Positions 8,186-16,494 of a stretch of DNA of 64,000 bases are shown here, piece by piece. A model generated the notes under the pieces. It saw nothing but the letters and a program-made list of their open reading frames with translations. It searched no databases and had not been told where the DNA came from. Position 1 is the first letter of the stretch. Every line of letters starts with the position of its first letter. Position numbers and translations under genes: made by a program. Origin of the DNA: Azoarcus sp. DD4 (lineage in GTDB: Bacteria; Pseudomonadota; Gammaproteobacteria; Burkholderiales; Rhodocyclaceae); contig NZ_CP022958.1 of NCBI RefSeq assembly GCF_006496635.1, forward strand, positions 1,860,001 to 1,924,000. The letters are read 5' to 3'.

Positions 8186-8941
8186 GTGACGAAGAAACTG
8201 GTTGCCGGCAACTGGAAACTGAACGGCAGTCTTGCTGCCAACGCCGAGCTCGTTGCGGATATCGCCAGTGCGCCCGAGGTGGCGTTAGTGGATTGCGCGG
8301 TATGCGTTCCGTATCCGTATCTGGCGCAGCTACAGGCTATGCTCGACGGAACGGCGGTGGCGCTGGGTGCGCAAAACGTAAGCGAGTTCGCCCGCGGCGC
8401 CTATACCGGTGAGGTTTCCGCGTCCATGCTCGCCGAATTTGCTTGTTGCTACGTCATTGTTGGTCATTCCGAGCGGCGCGCGCTGTTCGCAGAGCAGGAT
8501 GAGCAGGTCGGGCGCAAGGCGGCTGCTGCGCTGGCTGCCGGGCTGACGCCCGTCGTATGCGTGGGCGAAACGCTGGAAGAGCGCGACGCCGGCCTCGTAA
8601 TGCAGGTGATCGGGCGTCAGCTCGATGCGGTTGGTTCGGTACTGGATGCAAATGCGCTGTCGCGTATCGTCGTTGCCTACGAGCCGGTGTGGGCAATCGG
8701 TAGTGGGCGGTCGGCCTCGGTGGCGCAGGTGGTGGAGGTTCACGAGGGCATTCGCGCCTGGCTGGTACGTCACTGCGAGGCGCCCGCCGGCGTGCGGATT
8801 CTGTATGGTGGTAGCGTCAAGCCGGATAACGCTGCCGAACTGTTCGCTGCGGCGGAAGTCGACGGCGGTCTCATTGGCGGTGCATCGCTGGTGGCGCGCG
8901 ATTTTCTCGCCATCTGCCGCGCGGCGGCGATTCAATCCTGA
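8186..8941 (+). CDS. tpiA: Triosephosphate isomerase
   Basis: TpiA interconverts dihydroxyacetone phosphate and glyceraldehyde-3-phosphate in glycolysis and gluconeogenesis. The 251-residue protein shows the N-terminal AGNWKLNG with catalytic Lys11, the catalytic histidine in VIVGHSERR, the catalytic glutamate in AYEPVWAIG and the phosphate-binding ILYGGSVKPDNA. The start is a GTG at 8186 and no ATG is available before the AGNWK strand. The leader is short and the Shine-Dalgarno weak. secG follows 25 bp downstream, an arrangement often seen in proteobacteria. Confidence 0.97.
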   Translation: MTKKLVAGNWKLNGSLAANAELVADIASAPEVALVDCAVCVPYPYLAQLQAMLDGTAVALGAQNVSEFARGAYTGEVSASMLAEFACCYVIVGHSERRALFAEQDEQVGRKAAAALAAGLTPVVCVGETLEERDAGLVMQVIGRQLDAVGSVLDANALSRIVVAYEPVWAIGSGRSASVAQVVEVHEGIRAWLVRHCEAPAGVRILYGGSVKPDNAAELFAAAEVDGGLIGGASLVARDFLAICRAAAIQS

Positions 8942-8966
8942 AGCAAGTCATTTTTCAAGGTCTGTA

Positions 8967-9329
8967 ATGAGCAACATTCTTTTTTCTGTGGTGCTGGTCG
9001 TGCACGTAGTGGTCGGCCTGGGTGTGATCGGCCTGGTTCTTGTGCAGCACGGCAAAGGCGCGGACATGGGGGCTGCGTTCGGAAGCGGAGCTTCGGGAAG
9101 TCTGTTCGGATCATCGGGCTCGGCCAACTTCCTGAGTCGAACCACCGCCGTGCTGGCGACGGTGTTTTTCGTCACTAGTCTCAGCTTGAGTTACCTGGCC
9201 AGCAACAAGCCCGCAGCGCCTTCCAGCGTCATGGAAGGGGCCGTGCAAAGCGCCCCCGCCGACGATGCCGCGAAGCCTGCCGTCGAGGCGCCGGCCGATG
9301 CTTCGAAGGCCCAGCAGATTCCGAAATAA
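8967..9329 (+). CDS. secG: Preprotein translocase subunit SecG
   Basis: SecG is the small membrane subunit of the SecYEG channel that aids protein export. The 120-residue product has two hydrophobic segments flanking the conserved cytoplasmic loop VLVQHGKGADMGAAFGSGAS, then an alanine/proline-rich C-terminal tail of low complexity, common in this family. The ATG at 8967 with CAAGG shortly before it fits the family N terminus; longer in-frame extensions overlap tpiA and were rejected. A tRNA-Leu gene follows, as in many proteobacteria. Confidence 0.94.
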   Translation: MSNILFSVVLVVHVVVGLGVIGLVLVQHGKGADMGAAFGSGASGSLFGSSGSANFLSRTTAVLATVFFVTSLSLSYLASNKPAAPSSVMEGAVQSAPADDAAKPAVEAPADASKAQQIPK

Positions 9330-9340
9330 AGCCGAAAGGA

Positions 9341-9370
9341 CTTTGCGCACTGCGCAAAGCATCGTATAAT
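9341..9370 (+). promoter_or_regulatory. Promoter of tRNA-Leu with the -35 element inside an inverted repeat
   Basis: TTGCGC (9343-9348) and TATAAT (9365-9370) are separated by 16 bp, 23 bp before the tRNA. The -35 lies in a perfect 8-bp inverted repeat CTTTGCGC/GCGCAAAG (9341-9348 and 9352-9359), which could also serve as a weak stem at the end of the tpiA-secG transcript. Confidence 0.55.
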
Positions 9371-9393
9371 TCTTTGGCTGTAACGAAACGCCT

Positions 9394-9478
9394 GCCGACG
9401 TGGTGAAATTGGTAGACACGCTATCTTGAGGGGGTAGTGGCGAAAGCCGTGTGAGTTCGAGTCTCACCGTCGGCACCA
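9394..9478 (+). tRNA. tRNA-Leu (anticodon GAG)
   Basis: An 85-nt tRNA with acceptor stem GCCGACG/CGTCGGC (9394-9400 and 9468-9474), anticodon stem CTATC/GGTAG around loop TTGAGGG giving anticodon GAG (reads CUC/CUU), a long variable arm as expected for leucine, T-arm GTTCGAGTC and an encoded 3' CCA (9476-9478). Confidence 0.97.
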
Positions 9479-9488
9479 GATTCGGATG

Positions 9489-9515
9489 ACGCCCGCATAT
9501 GCGGGCGTTTCCTTG
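9489..9515 (+). terminator. Terminator of tRNA-Leu
   Basis: A perfect palindrome ACGCCCGCATATGCGGGCGT (9489-9508) forms an 8-bp GC-rich stem with a small loop, followed by a short T-rich stretch, 10 bp after the tRNA. It separates the tRNA from nuoA. Confidence 0.7.
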
Positions 9516-9577
9516 CAAAGCGGCCAAAACAATAATCGCGACATCAAGTCGTCGAACTCGATAGGGGTCAATGAGTC

Positions 9578-9952
9578 ATGCTGGAAAACTACTTTCCCGT
9601 TCTGATGTTCATTCTCGTTGGTCTCGGTATTGGTGTTGTTCCTGTCGTTCTGGGTCGAGTCATTGCTCCCCATCGTCCTGACGCTGAAAAGCTGTCTCCC
9701 TATGAGTGCGGATTCGAGGCGTTTGAAGACGCCCGCATGAAGTTCGACGTCCGTTATTACCTCATTGCAATTCTCTTCATTCTTTTCGATCTCGAGATCG
9801 CCTTCCTCTTTCCGTGGGCGACGGTCTTTCAGGAATTCATTGCTGCCGGCGAGCTTGCCTGGTTTGTGTTCGGTTCGGTGATGGTGTTCCTGGCTATTTT
9901 GGTTATCGGCTACATCGTCGAGTGGAAAAACGGCGCACTCGACTGGGAGTAA
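9578..9952 (+). CDS. nuoA: NADH-quinone oxidoreductase subunit A
   Basis: NuoA is a small membrane subunit at the quinone-channel junction of complex I. The 124-residue protein has three hydrophobic segments and the signatures SPYECGFEAF and KFDVRYYLIAILFILFDLE. The ATG at 9578 follows an AGGGG about 10 bp upstream. It opens the 14-gene nuo operon, with nuoB starting 4 bp after its stop. I could not identify a convincing promoter in the short gap after the tRNA terminator. Confidence 0.96.
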   Translation: MLENYFPVLMFILVGLGIGVVPVVLGRVIAPHRPDAEKLSPYECGFEAFEDARMKFDVRYYLIAILFILFDLEIAFLFPWATVFQEFIAAGELAWFVFGSVMVFLAILVIGYIVEWKNGALDWE

Positions 9953-9956
9953 TGCA

Positions 9957-10433
9957 ATGAGCATTGAGGGCGTCTTTCGCGAAGGGTTTGTGACTACTTC
10001 GCTCGATGCGGTCATCAATTGGACGCGTACTGGCTCGTTGTGGCCCATGACGTTCGGTCTGGCCTGCTGTGCTGTCGAAATGATTCATGCCGGTTGCTCT
10101 CGGTACGACCTCGACCGCTTTGGTGTGGTTTTCCGTCCCAGTCCCCGTCAGTCCGATCTCATGATCGTTGCGGGTACGCTGTGCAACAAGATGGCGCCTG
10201 CTCTCCGCAAGGTTTATGACCAGATGGCCGAGCCGCGGTGGGTTATCTCCATGGGTTCCTGTGCCAATGGCGGTGGCTACTACCATTACTCGTATTCGGT
10301 CGTGCGTGGTTGCGATCGCATCGTGCCGGTCGACGTCTATGTGCCGGGCTGTCCGCCCACGGCCGAGGCGCTGCTCTACGGCATCATTCAGTTGCAGAAC
10401 AAGATCAAGCGCACTAACACCATTGCGCGCTGA
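9957..10433 (+). CDS. nuoB: NADH-quinone oxidoreductase subunit B
   Basis: NuoB holds cluster N2, the [4Fe-4S] centre that reduces quinone in complex I. The 158-residue protein shows all expected cysteine motifs: the adjacent pair in LACCAVEMIHAG, then MGSCANGGG and VPGCPPTAEA. Residues RYDLDRFG and SPRQSDLM are typical. It is tightly packed between nuoA and nuoC (11-bp gap). Confidence 0.97.
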   Translation: MSIEGVFREGFVTTSLDAVINWTRTGSLWPMTFGLACCAVEMIHAGCSRYDLDRFGVVFRPSPRQSDLMIVAGTLCNKMAPALRKVYDQMAEPRWVISMGSCANGGGYYHYSYSVVRGCDRIVPVDVYVPGCPPTAEALLYGIIQLQNKIKRTNTIAR

Positions 10434-10444
10434 CGGGGTCAGAG

Positions 10445-11050
10445 ATGAGTGCCAAGCTTGAACGCCTGAGCCAGACGCTGCGTGACGTCTTTGGCGACAC
10501 CTTGAGGTCGCTTGTGGTCGATCGCGGTGAAGTCAGCATCGAGGTCGGTGCTGCGGACTATCTGCAGTTGTCACGTACGCTGCGAGATCATGCGGATCTC
10601 CAGTTCGAGCAGTTGATCGATCTCTCAGGTCTCGACTATTCGGCGTATGGCAACGGTGCCTGGACGGGGCCGCGCTTTGCGTCGGCAGCCCATCTTCTCT
10701 CCATCCGGCACAACTGGCGCCTGCGCGTCCGCGTGTTTGCCGAGGAGGATGCCTTCCCTGTGCTGGACTCGGTTTCGGATGTATGGCCGAGTGCGAACTG
10801 GTACGAGCGAGAGTCCTTTGATCTCTACGGCATCTTGTATGCCGGGCACCCGGACCTGCGTCGCATCCTTACCGATTACGGCTTTGTCGGTCATCCGTTC
10901 CGCAAGGATTTCCCTGTTTCCGGCTATGTCGAGATGCGTTACGACCCGGAGCAAGGGCGAGTGGTGTACCAGCCGGTAACCATCGAGCCGCGCGAAAACA
11001 CCCCGCGCATCGTGCGCGAAGAGAACTACGGGGACGTCGGCCATGGCTGA
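10445..11050 (+). CDS. nuoC: NADH-quinone oxidoreductase subunit C
   Basis: NuoC is the 30-kDa-type subunit of the peripheral arm of complex I. The 201-residue protein contains the family signature WYERESFDLYGILYAGHPDL followed by RRILTDYGFVGHPFRKDFP. It is separate from nuoD here (the two are fused in E. coli). Its 3' end overlaps the nuoD start by 8 bp, suggesting translational coupling. Confidence 0.97.
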   Translation: MSAKLERLSQTLRDVFGDTLRSLVVDRGEVSIEVGAADYLQLSRTLRDHADLQFEQLIDLSGLDYSAYGNGAWTGPRFASAAHLLSIRHNWRLRVRVFAEEDAFPVLDSVSDVWPSANWYERESFDLYGILYAGHPDLRRILTDYGFVGHPFRKDFPVSGYVEMRYDPEQGRVVYQPVTIEPRENTPRIVREENYGDVGHG

Positions 11051-12296
11051 AATCCGCAATTACACGATCAACTTCGGGCCGCAGCATCCGTCTGCACACG
11101 GCGTGCTGCGTCTGGTTCTGGAGCTCGACGGCGAAGTCGTCGAGCGCGCAGATCCGCATATCGGTCTGCTGCATCGCGGTACCGAGAAGCTGGCCGAGAC
11201 GCGCACCTGGGTGCAGTCCGTCCCGTACATGGACCGGCTCGACTACGTGTCGATGATGTGCAACGAGCATGCTTACTGCATGGCAATCGAACGCCTGCTG
11301 GGTGTCGACGTGCCCTTGCGTGCGCAGTACATCCGGGTGATGTTCGACGAGATCACGCGCGTGCTGAATCACCTGCTCAACGTCGGCACGCATGCGCTCG
11401 ATATCGGCGCGATGACGATGGTGCTCTATACCTTCCGCGAGCGGGAGGATCTGATGGATGCCTACGAGGCGGTATCGGGTGCCCGCATGCACGCGGCCTA
11501 CTACCGCCCCGGCGGCGTGTACCGCGATCTGCCTGACCGCATGCCGCAGTATCAGACCAACAAGTTCAAGAACGCGAGTGTCGTCAAGGACCTCAACGCA
11601 GCACGCCAAGGTTCGCTGCTCGACTTCCTGGAAGACTTCACCGAGCGTTTCCCGCGTTATTGCGATGAATACGAAACCCTGCTGACCGACAACCGGATCT
11701 GGAAGCAGCGCACGGTGGGCATCGGCGTGGTGTCGCCAGAGCAGGCGCTGGCCTGGGGTTTTTCCGGCCCGATGCTGCGTGGTTCGGGTATTGCGTGGGA
11801 TTTGCGCAAGAAGCAGCCCTACGAAGTTTACGACCAGCTCGATTTCGATATTCCTGTCGGCAAGAACGGCGACTGCTACGACCGTTATCTGTGTCGCATG
11901 GAAGAGATGCGCCAATCGAACCGCATCATTCGCCAGTGCATCGACTGGTTGCGCAAGAATCCCGGCCCGGTCATCACCGACAACCACAAGGTTGCGCCGC
12001 CGGCCCGCGAGCAGATGAAGTCGAACATGGAAGAGCTGATCCATCACTTCAAGCTCTTCACCGAAGGCATGCATGTGCCCAAAGGCGAGGTGTATGCGGC
12101 CGTCGAGCATCCCAAGGGCGAGTTCGGCGTGTATGCAGTGTCGGACGGCGCGAACAAACCGTACCGCCTCAAGTTGCGTGCGCCCGGTTTCGCTCACCTT
12201 GCGGCGATGGACGATATTTCGCGAGGCCACATGATCGCCGACGTCGTCGCGATCATTGGCACGATGGACGTGGTGTTCGGCGAGATCGACAGATAA
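11043..12296 (+). CDS. nuoD: NADH-quinone oxidoreductase subunit D
   Basis: NuoD is the 49-kDa-type subunit that forms the quinone-binding site with NuoB and is related to the large subunit of [NiFe] hydrogenases. The 417-residue protein has NFGPQHPSAHGVLRL (quinone-site histidine), HIGLLHRGTEKL, and ends with the conserved IIGTMDVVFGEIDR. The metal-binding cysteines of hydrogenases are absent, as expected; compare HoxH encoded further right. It overlaps nuoC by 8 bp. Confidence 0.97.
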   Translation: MAEIRNYTINFGPQHPSAHGVLRLVLELDGEVVERADPHIGLLHRGTEKLAETRTWVQSVPYMDRLDYVSMMCNEHAYCMAIERLLGVDVPLRAQYIRVMFDEITRVLNHLLNVGTHALDIGAMTMVLYTFREREDLMDAYEAVSGARMHAAYYRPGGVYRDLPDRMPQYQTNKFKNASVVKDLNAARQGSLLDFLEDFTERFPRYCDEYETLLTDNRIWKQRTVGIGVVSPEQALAWGFSGPMLRGSGIAWDLRKKQPYEVYDQLDFDIPVGKNGDCYDRYLCRMEEMRQSNRIIRQCIDWLRKNPGPVITDNHKVAPPAREQMKSNMEELIHHFKLFTEGMHVPKGEVYAAVEHPKGEFGVYAVSDGANKPYRLKLRAPGFAHLAAMDDISRGHMIADVVAIIGTMDVVFGEIDR

Positions 12297-12320
12297 ATCG
12301 TCGCAGCACCGGCAGGATGA

Positions 12321-12345
12321 TCATGCGCATTTCGCATGCGTATGA
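12321..12345 (+). other. Hairpin in the nuoD-nuoE gap
   Basis: TCATGCGCAT (12321-12330) can pair fully with ATGCGTATGA (12336-12345), counting one G-U, around a 5-nt loop. The right arm contains two in-frame ATGs (12336, 12342) that could otherwise be taken as nuoE starts, so the hairpin argues for a later start. Confidence 0.5.
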
Positions 12346-12389
12346 CAGGTAAAGAACAGACGGCAGGCTACCCGGAAGACGAGCACGAC

Positions 12390-12869
12390 ATGCTGAGCCA
12401 GGAATCGCTGCAACAGATCGATCGCGAGATCGCCAAGTATCCTTCCGACCAGAAGCAATCGGCTGTGATGGCCGCATTGCGTATCGCGCAGGTCGAGAAG
12501 GGATGGCTGTCGCAAGAGACGATCGCTTTCGTCGCGGAGTATCTCGAGATGCCCGCCATCGCTGCCTACGAGGTTGCGAGCTTCTACAACATGTACGACC
12601 TTGCACCGGTTGGTCGCCACAAGATCACCGTGTGCACCAATCTGCCCTGTGCGCTGTCGGGCGGCGTGCATGCGGCCGAGTACATCAAGAAGAAGCTGGG
12701 TATCGATTTCAACGAGACCACGCCTGACGGCAAGTTCACGCTGAAAGAAGGCGAGTGCATGGGAGCTTGCGGCGATGCCCCTGTGCTGCTGCACAACAAT
12801 CACAGCATGTGCAGCTGGATGACGACCGAGAAAATCGACCAACTGCTGGCCGACCTGGATAGCAAATGA
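12390..12869 (+). CDS. nuoE: NADH-quinone oxidoreductase subunit E
   Basis: NuoE is the 24-kDa-type subunit of the NADH dehydrogenase module and binds [2Fe-2S] cluster N1a. The 159-residue form keeps the four cysteine ligands in CTNLPC and CMGAC, with the family motif PAIAAYEVASFYNMY. I chose the ATG at 12390 (MLSQESLQQIDRE) because homologous NuoE proteins start here and the earlier in-frame ATGs at 12336 and 12342 lie in a predicted hairpin without a Shine-Dalgarno; the longer form would have 177 residues. The 3' end overlaps nuoF by 4 bp. Confidence 0.94.
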   Translation: MLSQESLQQIDREIAKYPSDQKQSAVMAALRIAQVEKGWLSQETIAFVAEYLEMPAIAAYEVASFYNMYDLAPVGRHKITVCTNLPCALSGGVHAAEYIKKKLGIDFNETTPDGKFTLKEGECMGACGDAPVLLHNNHSMCSWMTTEKIDQLLADLDSK

Positions 12870-14185
12870 GCGCGCACGGACTGATACTCGCCGGGGTAGA
12901 CGGCGACCGCACCTGGCGGCTCCAGGATTACGTGGCGCGAGGCGGCTATTCCGCGCTGAAGAGGATCATTGCGGAAAAGATTCCGCCCGAGACCATCATC
13001 GGCGAGCTCAAGGCGTCGTCGCTGCGTGGTCGTGGCGGTGCAGGTTTTCCGACCGGCCTGAAGTGGAGCTTCATGCCGCGCTCTTTCCCCGGCGACAAGT
13101 ATCTCGCCTGTAACTCGGACGAAGGCGAGCCGGGCACGTTCAAGGATCGCGATATCCTGCGCTACAACCCGCATACCGTCATCGAAGGCATGACGATTGC
13201 GGCCTACGCGATGGGTTGCGCGCGTGGCTACAACTATATTCATGGCGAGATCTTCGAGATCTACCAGCGCTTCGAGGAAGCCTTGGCGGAAGCGCGCGCT
13301 GCCGGCCTGCTTGGTCAGAACATCCTTGGCAGCGATTTCTCTTTCGAGCTGTTTGCCCACCACGGTTATGGCGCTTACATCTGCGGCGAGGAAACCGCGC
13401 TGCTCGAATCGATCGAGGGCAAGAAGGGTCAGCCGCGCTTCAAGCCGCCCTTCCCGGCGAGCTACGGTCTCTACGGCAAACCGACCACGATCAACAATAC
13501 CGAGACCTTCGCGTCTGTCCCGTTCATCATCAACATGGGCGGAGAGGGCTTCCTCAATCTCGGCAAGCCGAACAACGGCGGCACCAAGCTGTTCTCGGTT
13601 TCCGGCCATGTGAATCGCCCGGGCAACTACGAGATCAAGCTCGGCACGCCGTTTTCCGAATTGCTCGAAATGGCGGGCGGCATGCGTGGCGGCCGCAAGC
13701 TCAAGGCGGTGATTCCTGGCGGCTCATCCGCGCCGGTGCTGCCGGGCGACGTCATGATGGACTGCACGATGGACTATGACTCCATCTCCAAGGCAGGCTC
13801 GATGCTCGGCTCCGGCGCGGTCATCGTCATGGACGAAACCACCTGCATGGTCAAGGCGCTGGAGCGTCTGTCCTACTTCTATTTCGAGGAGTCCTGCGGT
13901 CAATGCACGCCGTGTCGCGAAGGCACAGGCTGGCTGTACCGCGTGGTGCATCGTATCGAGAACGGCCTTGGCCGTCAGGACGACCTCGACCTGCTGAATT
14001 CCGTAACCGGCAACATCATGGGGCGCACCATCTGCGCACTGGGTGATGCCGCGTCGATGCCGGTGCAGAGCTTCGTCAAGCACTTCGGCAGCGAATTCGC
14101 GTACCACATCGAAAACAAGCAATGCCTCGTGCCGCCTGAAGTCCAGTACGCGGGCAGCCAAATCTACGTGAGCCCCTCATGCTAG
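12866..14185 (+). CDS. nuoF: NADH-quinone oxidoreductase subunit F
   Basis: NuoF oxidises NADH: it binds FMN and [4Fe-4S] cluster N3. The 439-residue protein has the glycine-rich nucleotide site RGRGGAGFPTGLKW, the FMN loop NSDEGEPGTFKDR, GAYICGEETALLESIEGK, and the cluster ligands in ESCGQCTPCREGTGW plus a later cysteine in TICALGDAA. Its start overlaps nuoE (ATGA) and its end overlaps nuoG by 7 bp. It is paralogous to the C-terminal part of HoxF encoded at 28.2-30.0 kb. Confidence 0.97.
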   Translation: MSAHGLILAGVDGDRTWRLQDYVARGGYSALKRIIAEKIPPETIIGELKASSLRGRGGAGFPTGLKWSFMPRSFPGDKYLACNSDEGEPGTFKDRDILRYNPHTVIEGMTIAAYAMGCARGYNYIHGEIFEIYQRFEEALAEARAAGLLGQNILGSDFSFELFAHHGYGAYICGEETALLESIEGKKGQPRFKPPFPASYGLYGKPTTINNTETFASVPFIINMGGEGFLNLGKPNNGGTKLFSVSGHVNRPGNYEIKLGTPFSELLEMAGGMRGGRKLKAVIPGGSSAPVLPGDVMMDCTMDYDSISKAGSMLGSGAVIVMDETTCMVKALERLSYFYFEESCGQCTPCREGTGWLYRVVHRIENGLGRQDDLDLLNSVTGNIMGRTICALGDAASMPVQSFVKHFGSEFAYHIENKQCLVPPEVQYAGSQIYVSPSC

Positions 14186-16494
14186 AGATCGAAATCGACG
14201 GTAAGCAGCTGCAGGTAGCGGATGGCAGCACCGTGATGGATGCGGCCGCCAAGGCCGGTTCCTACATTCCGCACTTCTGCTACCACAAGAAGCTGTCCAT
14301 CGCGGCCAACTGCCGGATGTGTCTCGTCCAGGTCGAAAAGGCGCCAAAGCCGCTGCCGGCCTGTGCCACCCCCGTGACCAACGGCATGAAGGTGTGGACC
14401 CATTCCGAGCAGGCCGTGAAAGCCCAGAAGGGGGTGATGGAGTTCCTGCTCATCAACCACCCTCTCGACTGCCCGATCTGCGATCAGGGCGGCGAATGCC
14501 AGTTGCAGGATCTTGCTGTCGGTTACGGTGGTAGCGAGTCGCGCTATCAGGAAGAGAAGCGGGTCGTGTTCAACAAGAACCTCGGCTCGCTGGTCTCTAC
14601 CGACATGACCCGGTGCATCAACTGCACCCGCTGCGTGCGCTTCACCACCGAGATCGCTGGCGAGATGGAACTCGGCCAGGCTTTCCGCGGTGAGCACGCC
14701 GAGATCATGCCCTTTGTCGAAAAGACGGTGGACACCGAGCTGTCCGGCAACATCATCGACCTGTGCCCGGTTGGCGCGCTGACCTCCAAGCCCTTCCGTT
14801 TCGCCGCGCGGACGTGGGAGCTGTCCCGCCGGCGTTCGGTGAGTCCGCATGATTCGCTCGGGTCCAACCTGATCGTCCAGACCAAGCACGATGTCGTCAA
14901 GCGCGTTCTGCCGCTGGAGAACGAGGCCATCAACGAATGCTGGCTGTCAGACAAGGACCGGTTTTCCTATGAGGGCCTGAGCAGCGACGAGCGCCTGACT
15001 TCGCCGATGGTGAAGCAGGGCGGAGAATGGAAGACGGTCGACTGGCAGACCGCCCTCGAGTTTGTCGCCAATGGCCTGCGCTCCGTCGTGAAAGACCATG
15101 GCGCGACGGCTGTCGGCGGTTTGTTCTCACCCCATGCAACCGTCGAGGAACTCTTCCTTGGCCAGAAGTTGATGCGCGGGCTGGGGTCGAACAATGTCGA
15201 TTTCCGGTTGCGGCAATGGGACTTCCGCGCCGACGGTCTGCGTGCAGGTGCGCCTTGGCTTGGCATGCCGGTCGCGGAGATCGGCGAGCTGAATCGCTTG
15301 TTGGTCATCGGCAGCTTCCTCCGCAAGGATGCTCCGCTGCTCGCGCAGCGGGTGCGTCAGGCGGCCAAGCGCGGTCTGCACGTTTCCGCGGTTGGTCCGA
15401 ACGCCGAGGAGTGGCTGATTCCGGTGCGTCACCGTGCGCTGGTGGCGCCGTCGGCGATGGTTGCAACGCTTGCCGGCATCGTCGCGACGCTCGCCGCGGA
15501 GAAGGGCGAGGCTGCTCCCGCGGTTCAGGTCAGCGCTGAGGCTCGTGAAATTGCCCAAAGCCTGGCGACCGGCCGCAAGGTCGCGATCTGGCTGGGCAAC
15601 CTCGCGGTTCAGGATGCGCGCTCAGCCGAGCTGCAGGAGCTGGCGCTCGAGATCGCTCGCTTGACCGATGGCCGTTGCGGATTCATTGGTGAAGCGGCCA
15701 ACAGTGTCGGCGGCTATCTGGCTGGTGCGGTTCCGACCGCCGATGGCTTGAATGCCCGCGCAATGATCGAGTCGGCGCGCAAGGCCTACGTACTGCTGGG
15801 TGCCGAACCGGATCTCGATTTCGCTCATGGCGCGGCAACGCTTGCTGCGCTGCAAACCGCACAGCTCGTGGTGGTGATGTCTGCATTCGACTCGGCAGTG
15901 CTGCGTGACGTTGCCGATGTGATGTTGCCGATCGGACCCTTTACCGAGACTTCCGGGACCTTCGTCAATTGCGAGGGGCGAGCGCAGAGCTTCAATGCGG
16001 TCGCAAAGCCGCTCGGCGACACCCGACCGGCGTGGAAGGTGCTTCGCGTGCTCGGCAACCTGCTCAATGTCGATGGTTTCGGCTACGAGGACAGTGAAGC
16101 AGTGCGGCGTGATGCACTCCCCGACGATCTCGGCGCGCTCCTTGGAAACGGACTCAACGGTGTCGTTGGTCTCTCGGCGGGTGAGGCCGGTGCGCTTGAG
16201 CGCGTTGCCGATGTGCCCATCTACTTTGCTGATGCCCTCGTGCGTCGCGCACCGTCGCTACAGAAAGCGAAGGATGCCGCTGTGCCGCAGGCCCGTGCGA
16301 ATGCGGCGACGCTCGGAGCGCTCGGCATCGAGTCTGGCGTTCGGGTCAAGGTCAAACAGGATGGCGTGGCGGTGGAGCTTACCGCTATGGTGGATAACTC
16401 GGTGGCGCCGGGGTGTGTTCGCGTGGCGGCTGCTCATGCCACCACCGCGGTTCTGGGCCCGCTGAGCGGCTCGATCAGTCTGGAGCGTGTCTGA
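14179..16494 (+). CDS. nuoG: NADH-quinone oxidoreductase subunit G
   Basis: NuoG is the 75-kDa-type subunit that carries electrons from NuoF toward NuoI. The 771-residue protein begins with a ferredoxin-like [2Fe-2S] domain (SYIPHFCYHKKL, ANCRMCLVQVEK), followed by ligands for N5 and N4 (CPICDQGGEC, CINCTRCVRF, DLCPVGALTSKPF), then a molybdopterin-oxidoreductase-like fold with no sign of cofactor function. The extra N7 cysteines present in E. coli and Thermus are not seen after the FAARTWEL stretch. The stop overlaps the nuoH ATG by one base. Confidence 0.96.
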   Translation: MLEIEIDGKQLQVADGSTVMDAAAKAGSYIPHFCYHKKLSIAANCRMCLVQVEKAPKPLPACATPVTNGMKVWTHSEQAVKAQKGVMEFLLINHPLDCPICDQGGECQLQDLAVGYGGSESRYQEEKRVVFNKNLGSLVSTDMTRCINCTRCVRFTTEIAGEMELGQAFRGEHAEIMPFVEKTVDTELSGNIIDLCPVGALTSKPFRFAARTWELSRRRSVSPHDSLGSNLIVQTKHDVVKRVLPLENEAINECWLSDKDRFSYEGLSSDERLTSPMVKQGGEWKTVDWQTALEFVANGLRSVVKDHGATAVGGLFSPHATVEELFLGQKLMRGLGSNNVDFRLRQWDFRADGLRAGAPWLGMPVAEIGELNRLLVIGSFLRKDAPLLAQRVRQAAKRGLHVSAVGPNAEEWLIPVRHRALVAPSAMVATLAGIVATLAAEKGEAAPAVQVSAEAREIAQSLATGRKVAIWLGNLAVQDARSAELQELALEIARLTDGRCGFIGEAANSVGGYLAGAVPTADGLNARAMIESARKAYVLLGAEPDLDFAHGAATLAALQTAQLVVVMSAFDSAVLRDVADVMLPIGPFTETSGTFVNCEGRAQSFNAVAKPLGDTRPAWKVLRVLGNLLNVDGFGYEDSEAVRRDALPDDLGALLGNGLNGVVGLSAGEAGALERVADVPIYFADALVRRAPSLQKAKDAAVPQARANAATLGALGIESGVRVKVKQDGVAVELTAMVDNSVAPGCVRVAAAHATTAVLGPLSGSISLERV

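Noticed and set aside
10869..12230. 453-codon antisense frame opposite nuoD
   Set aside because: Shadow of nuoD in GC-rich DNA; no start signals and no recognisable domain.
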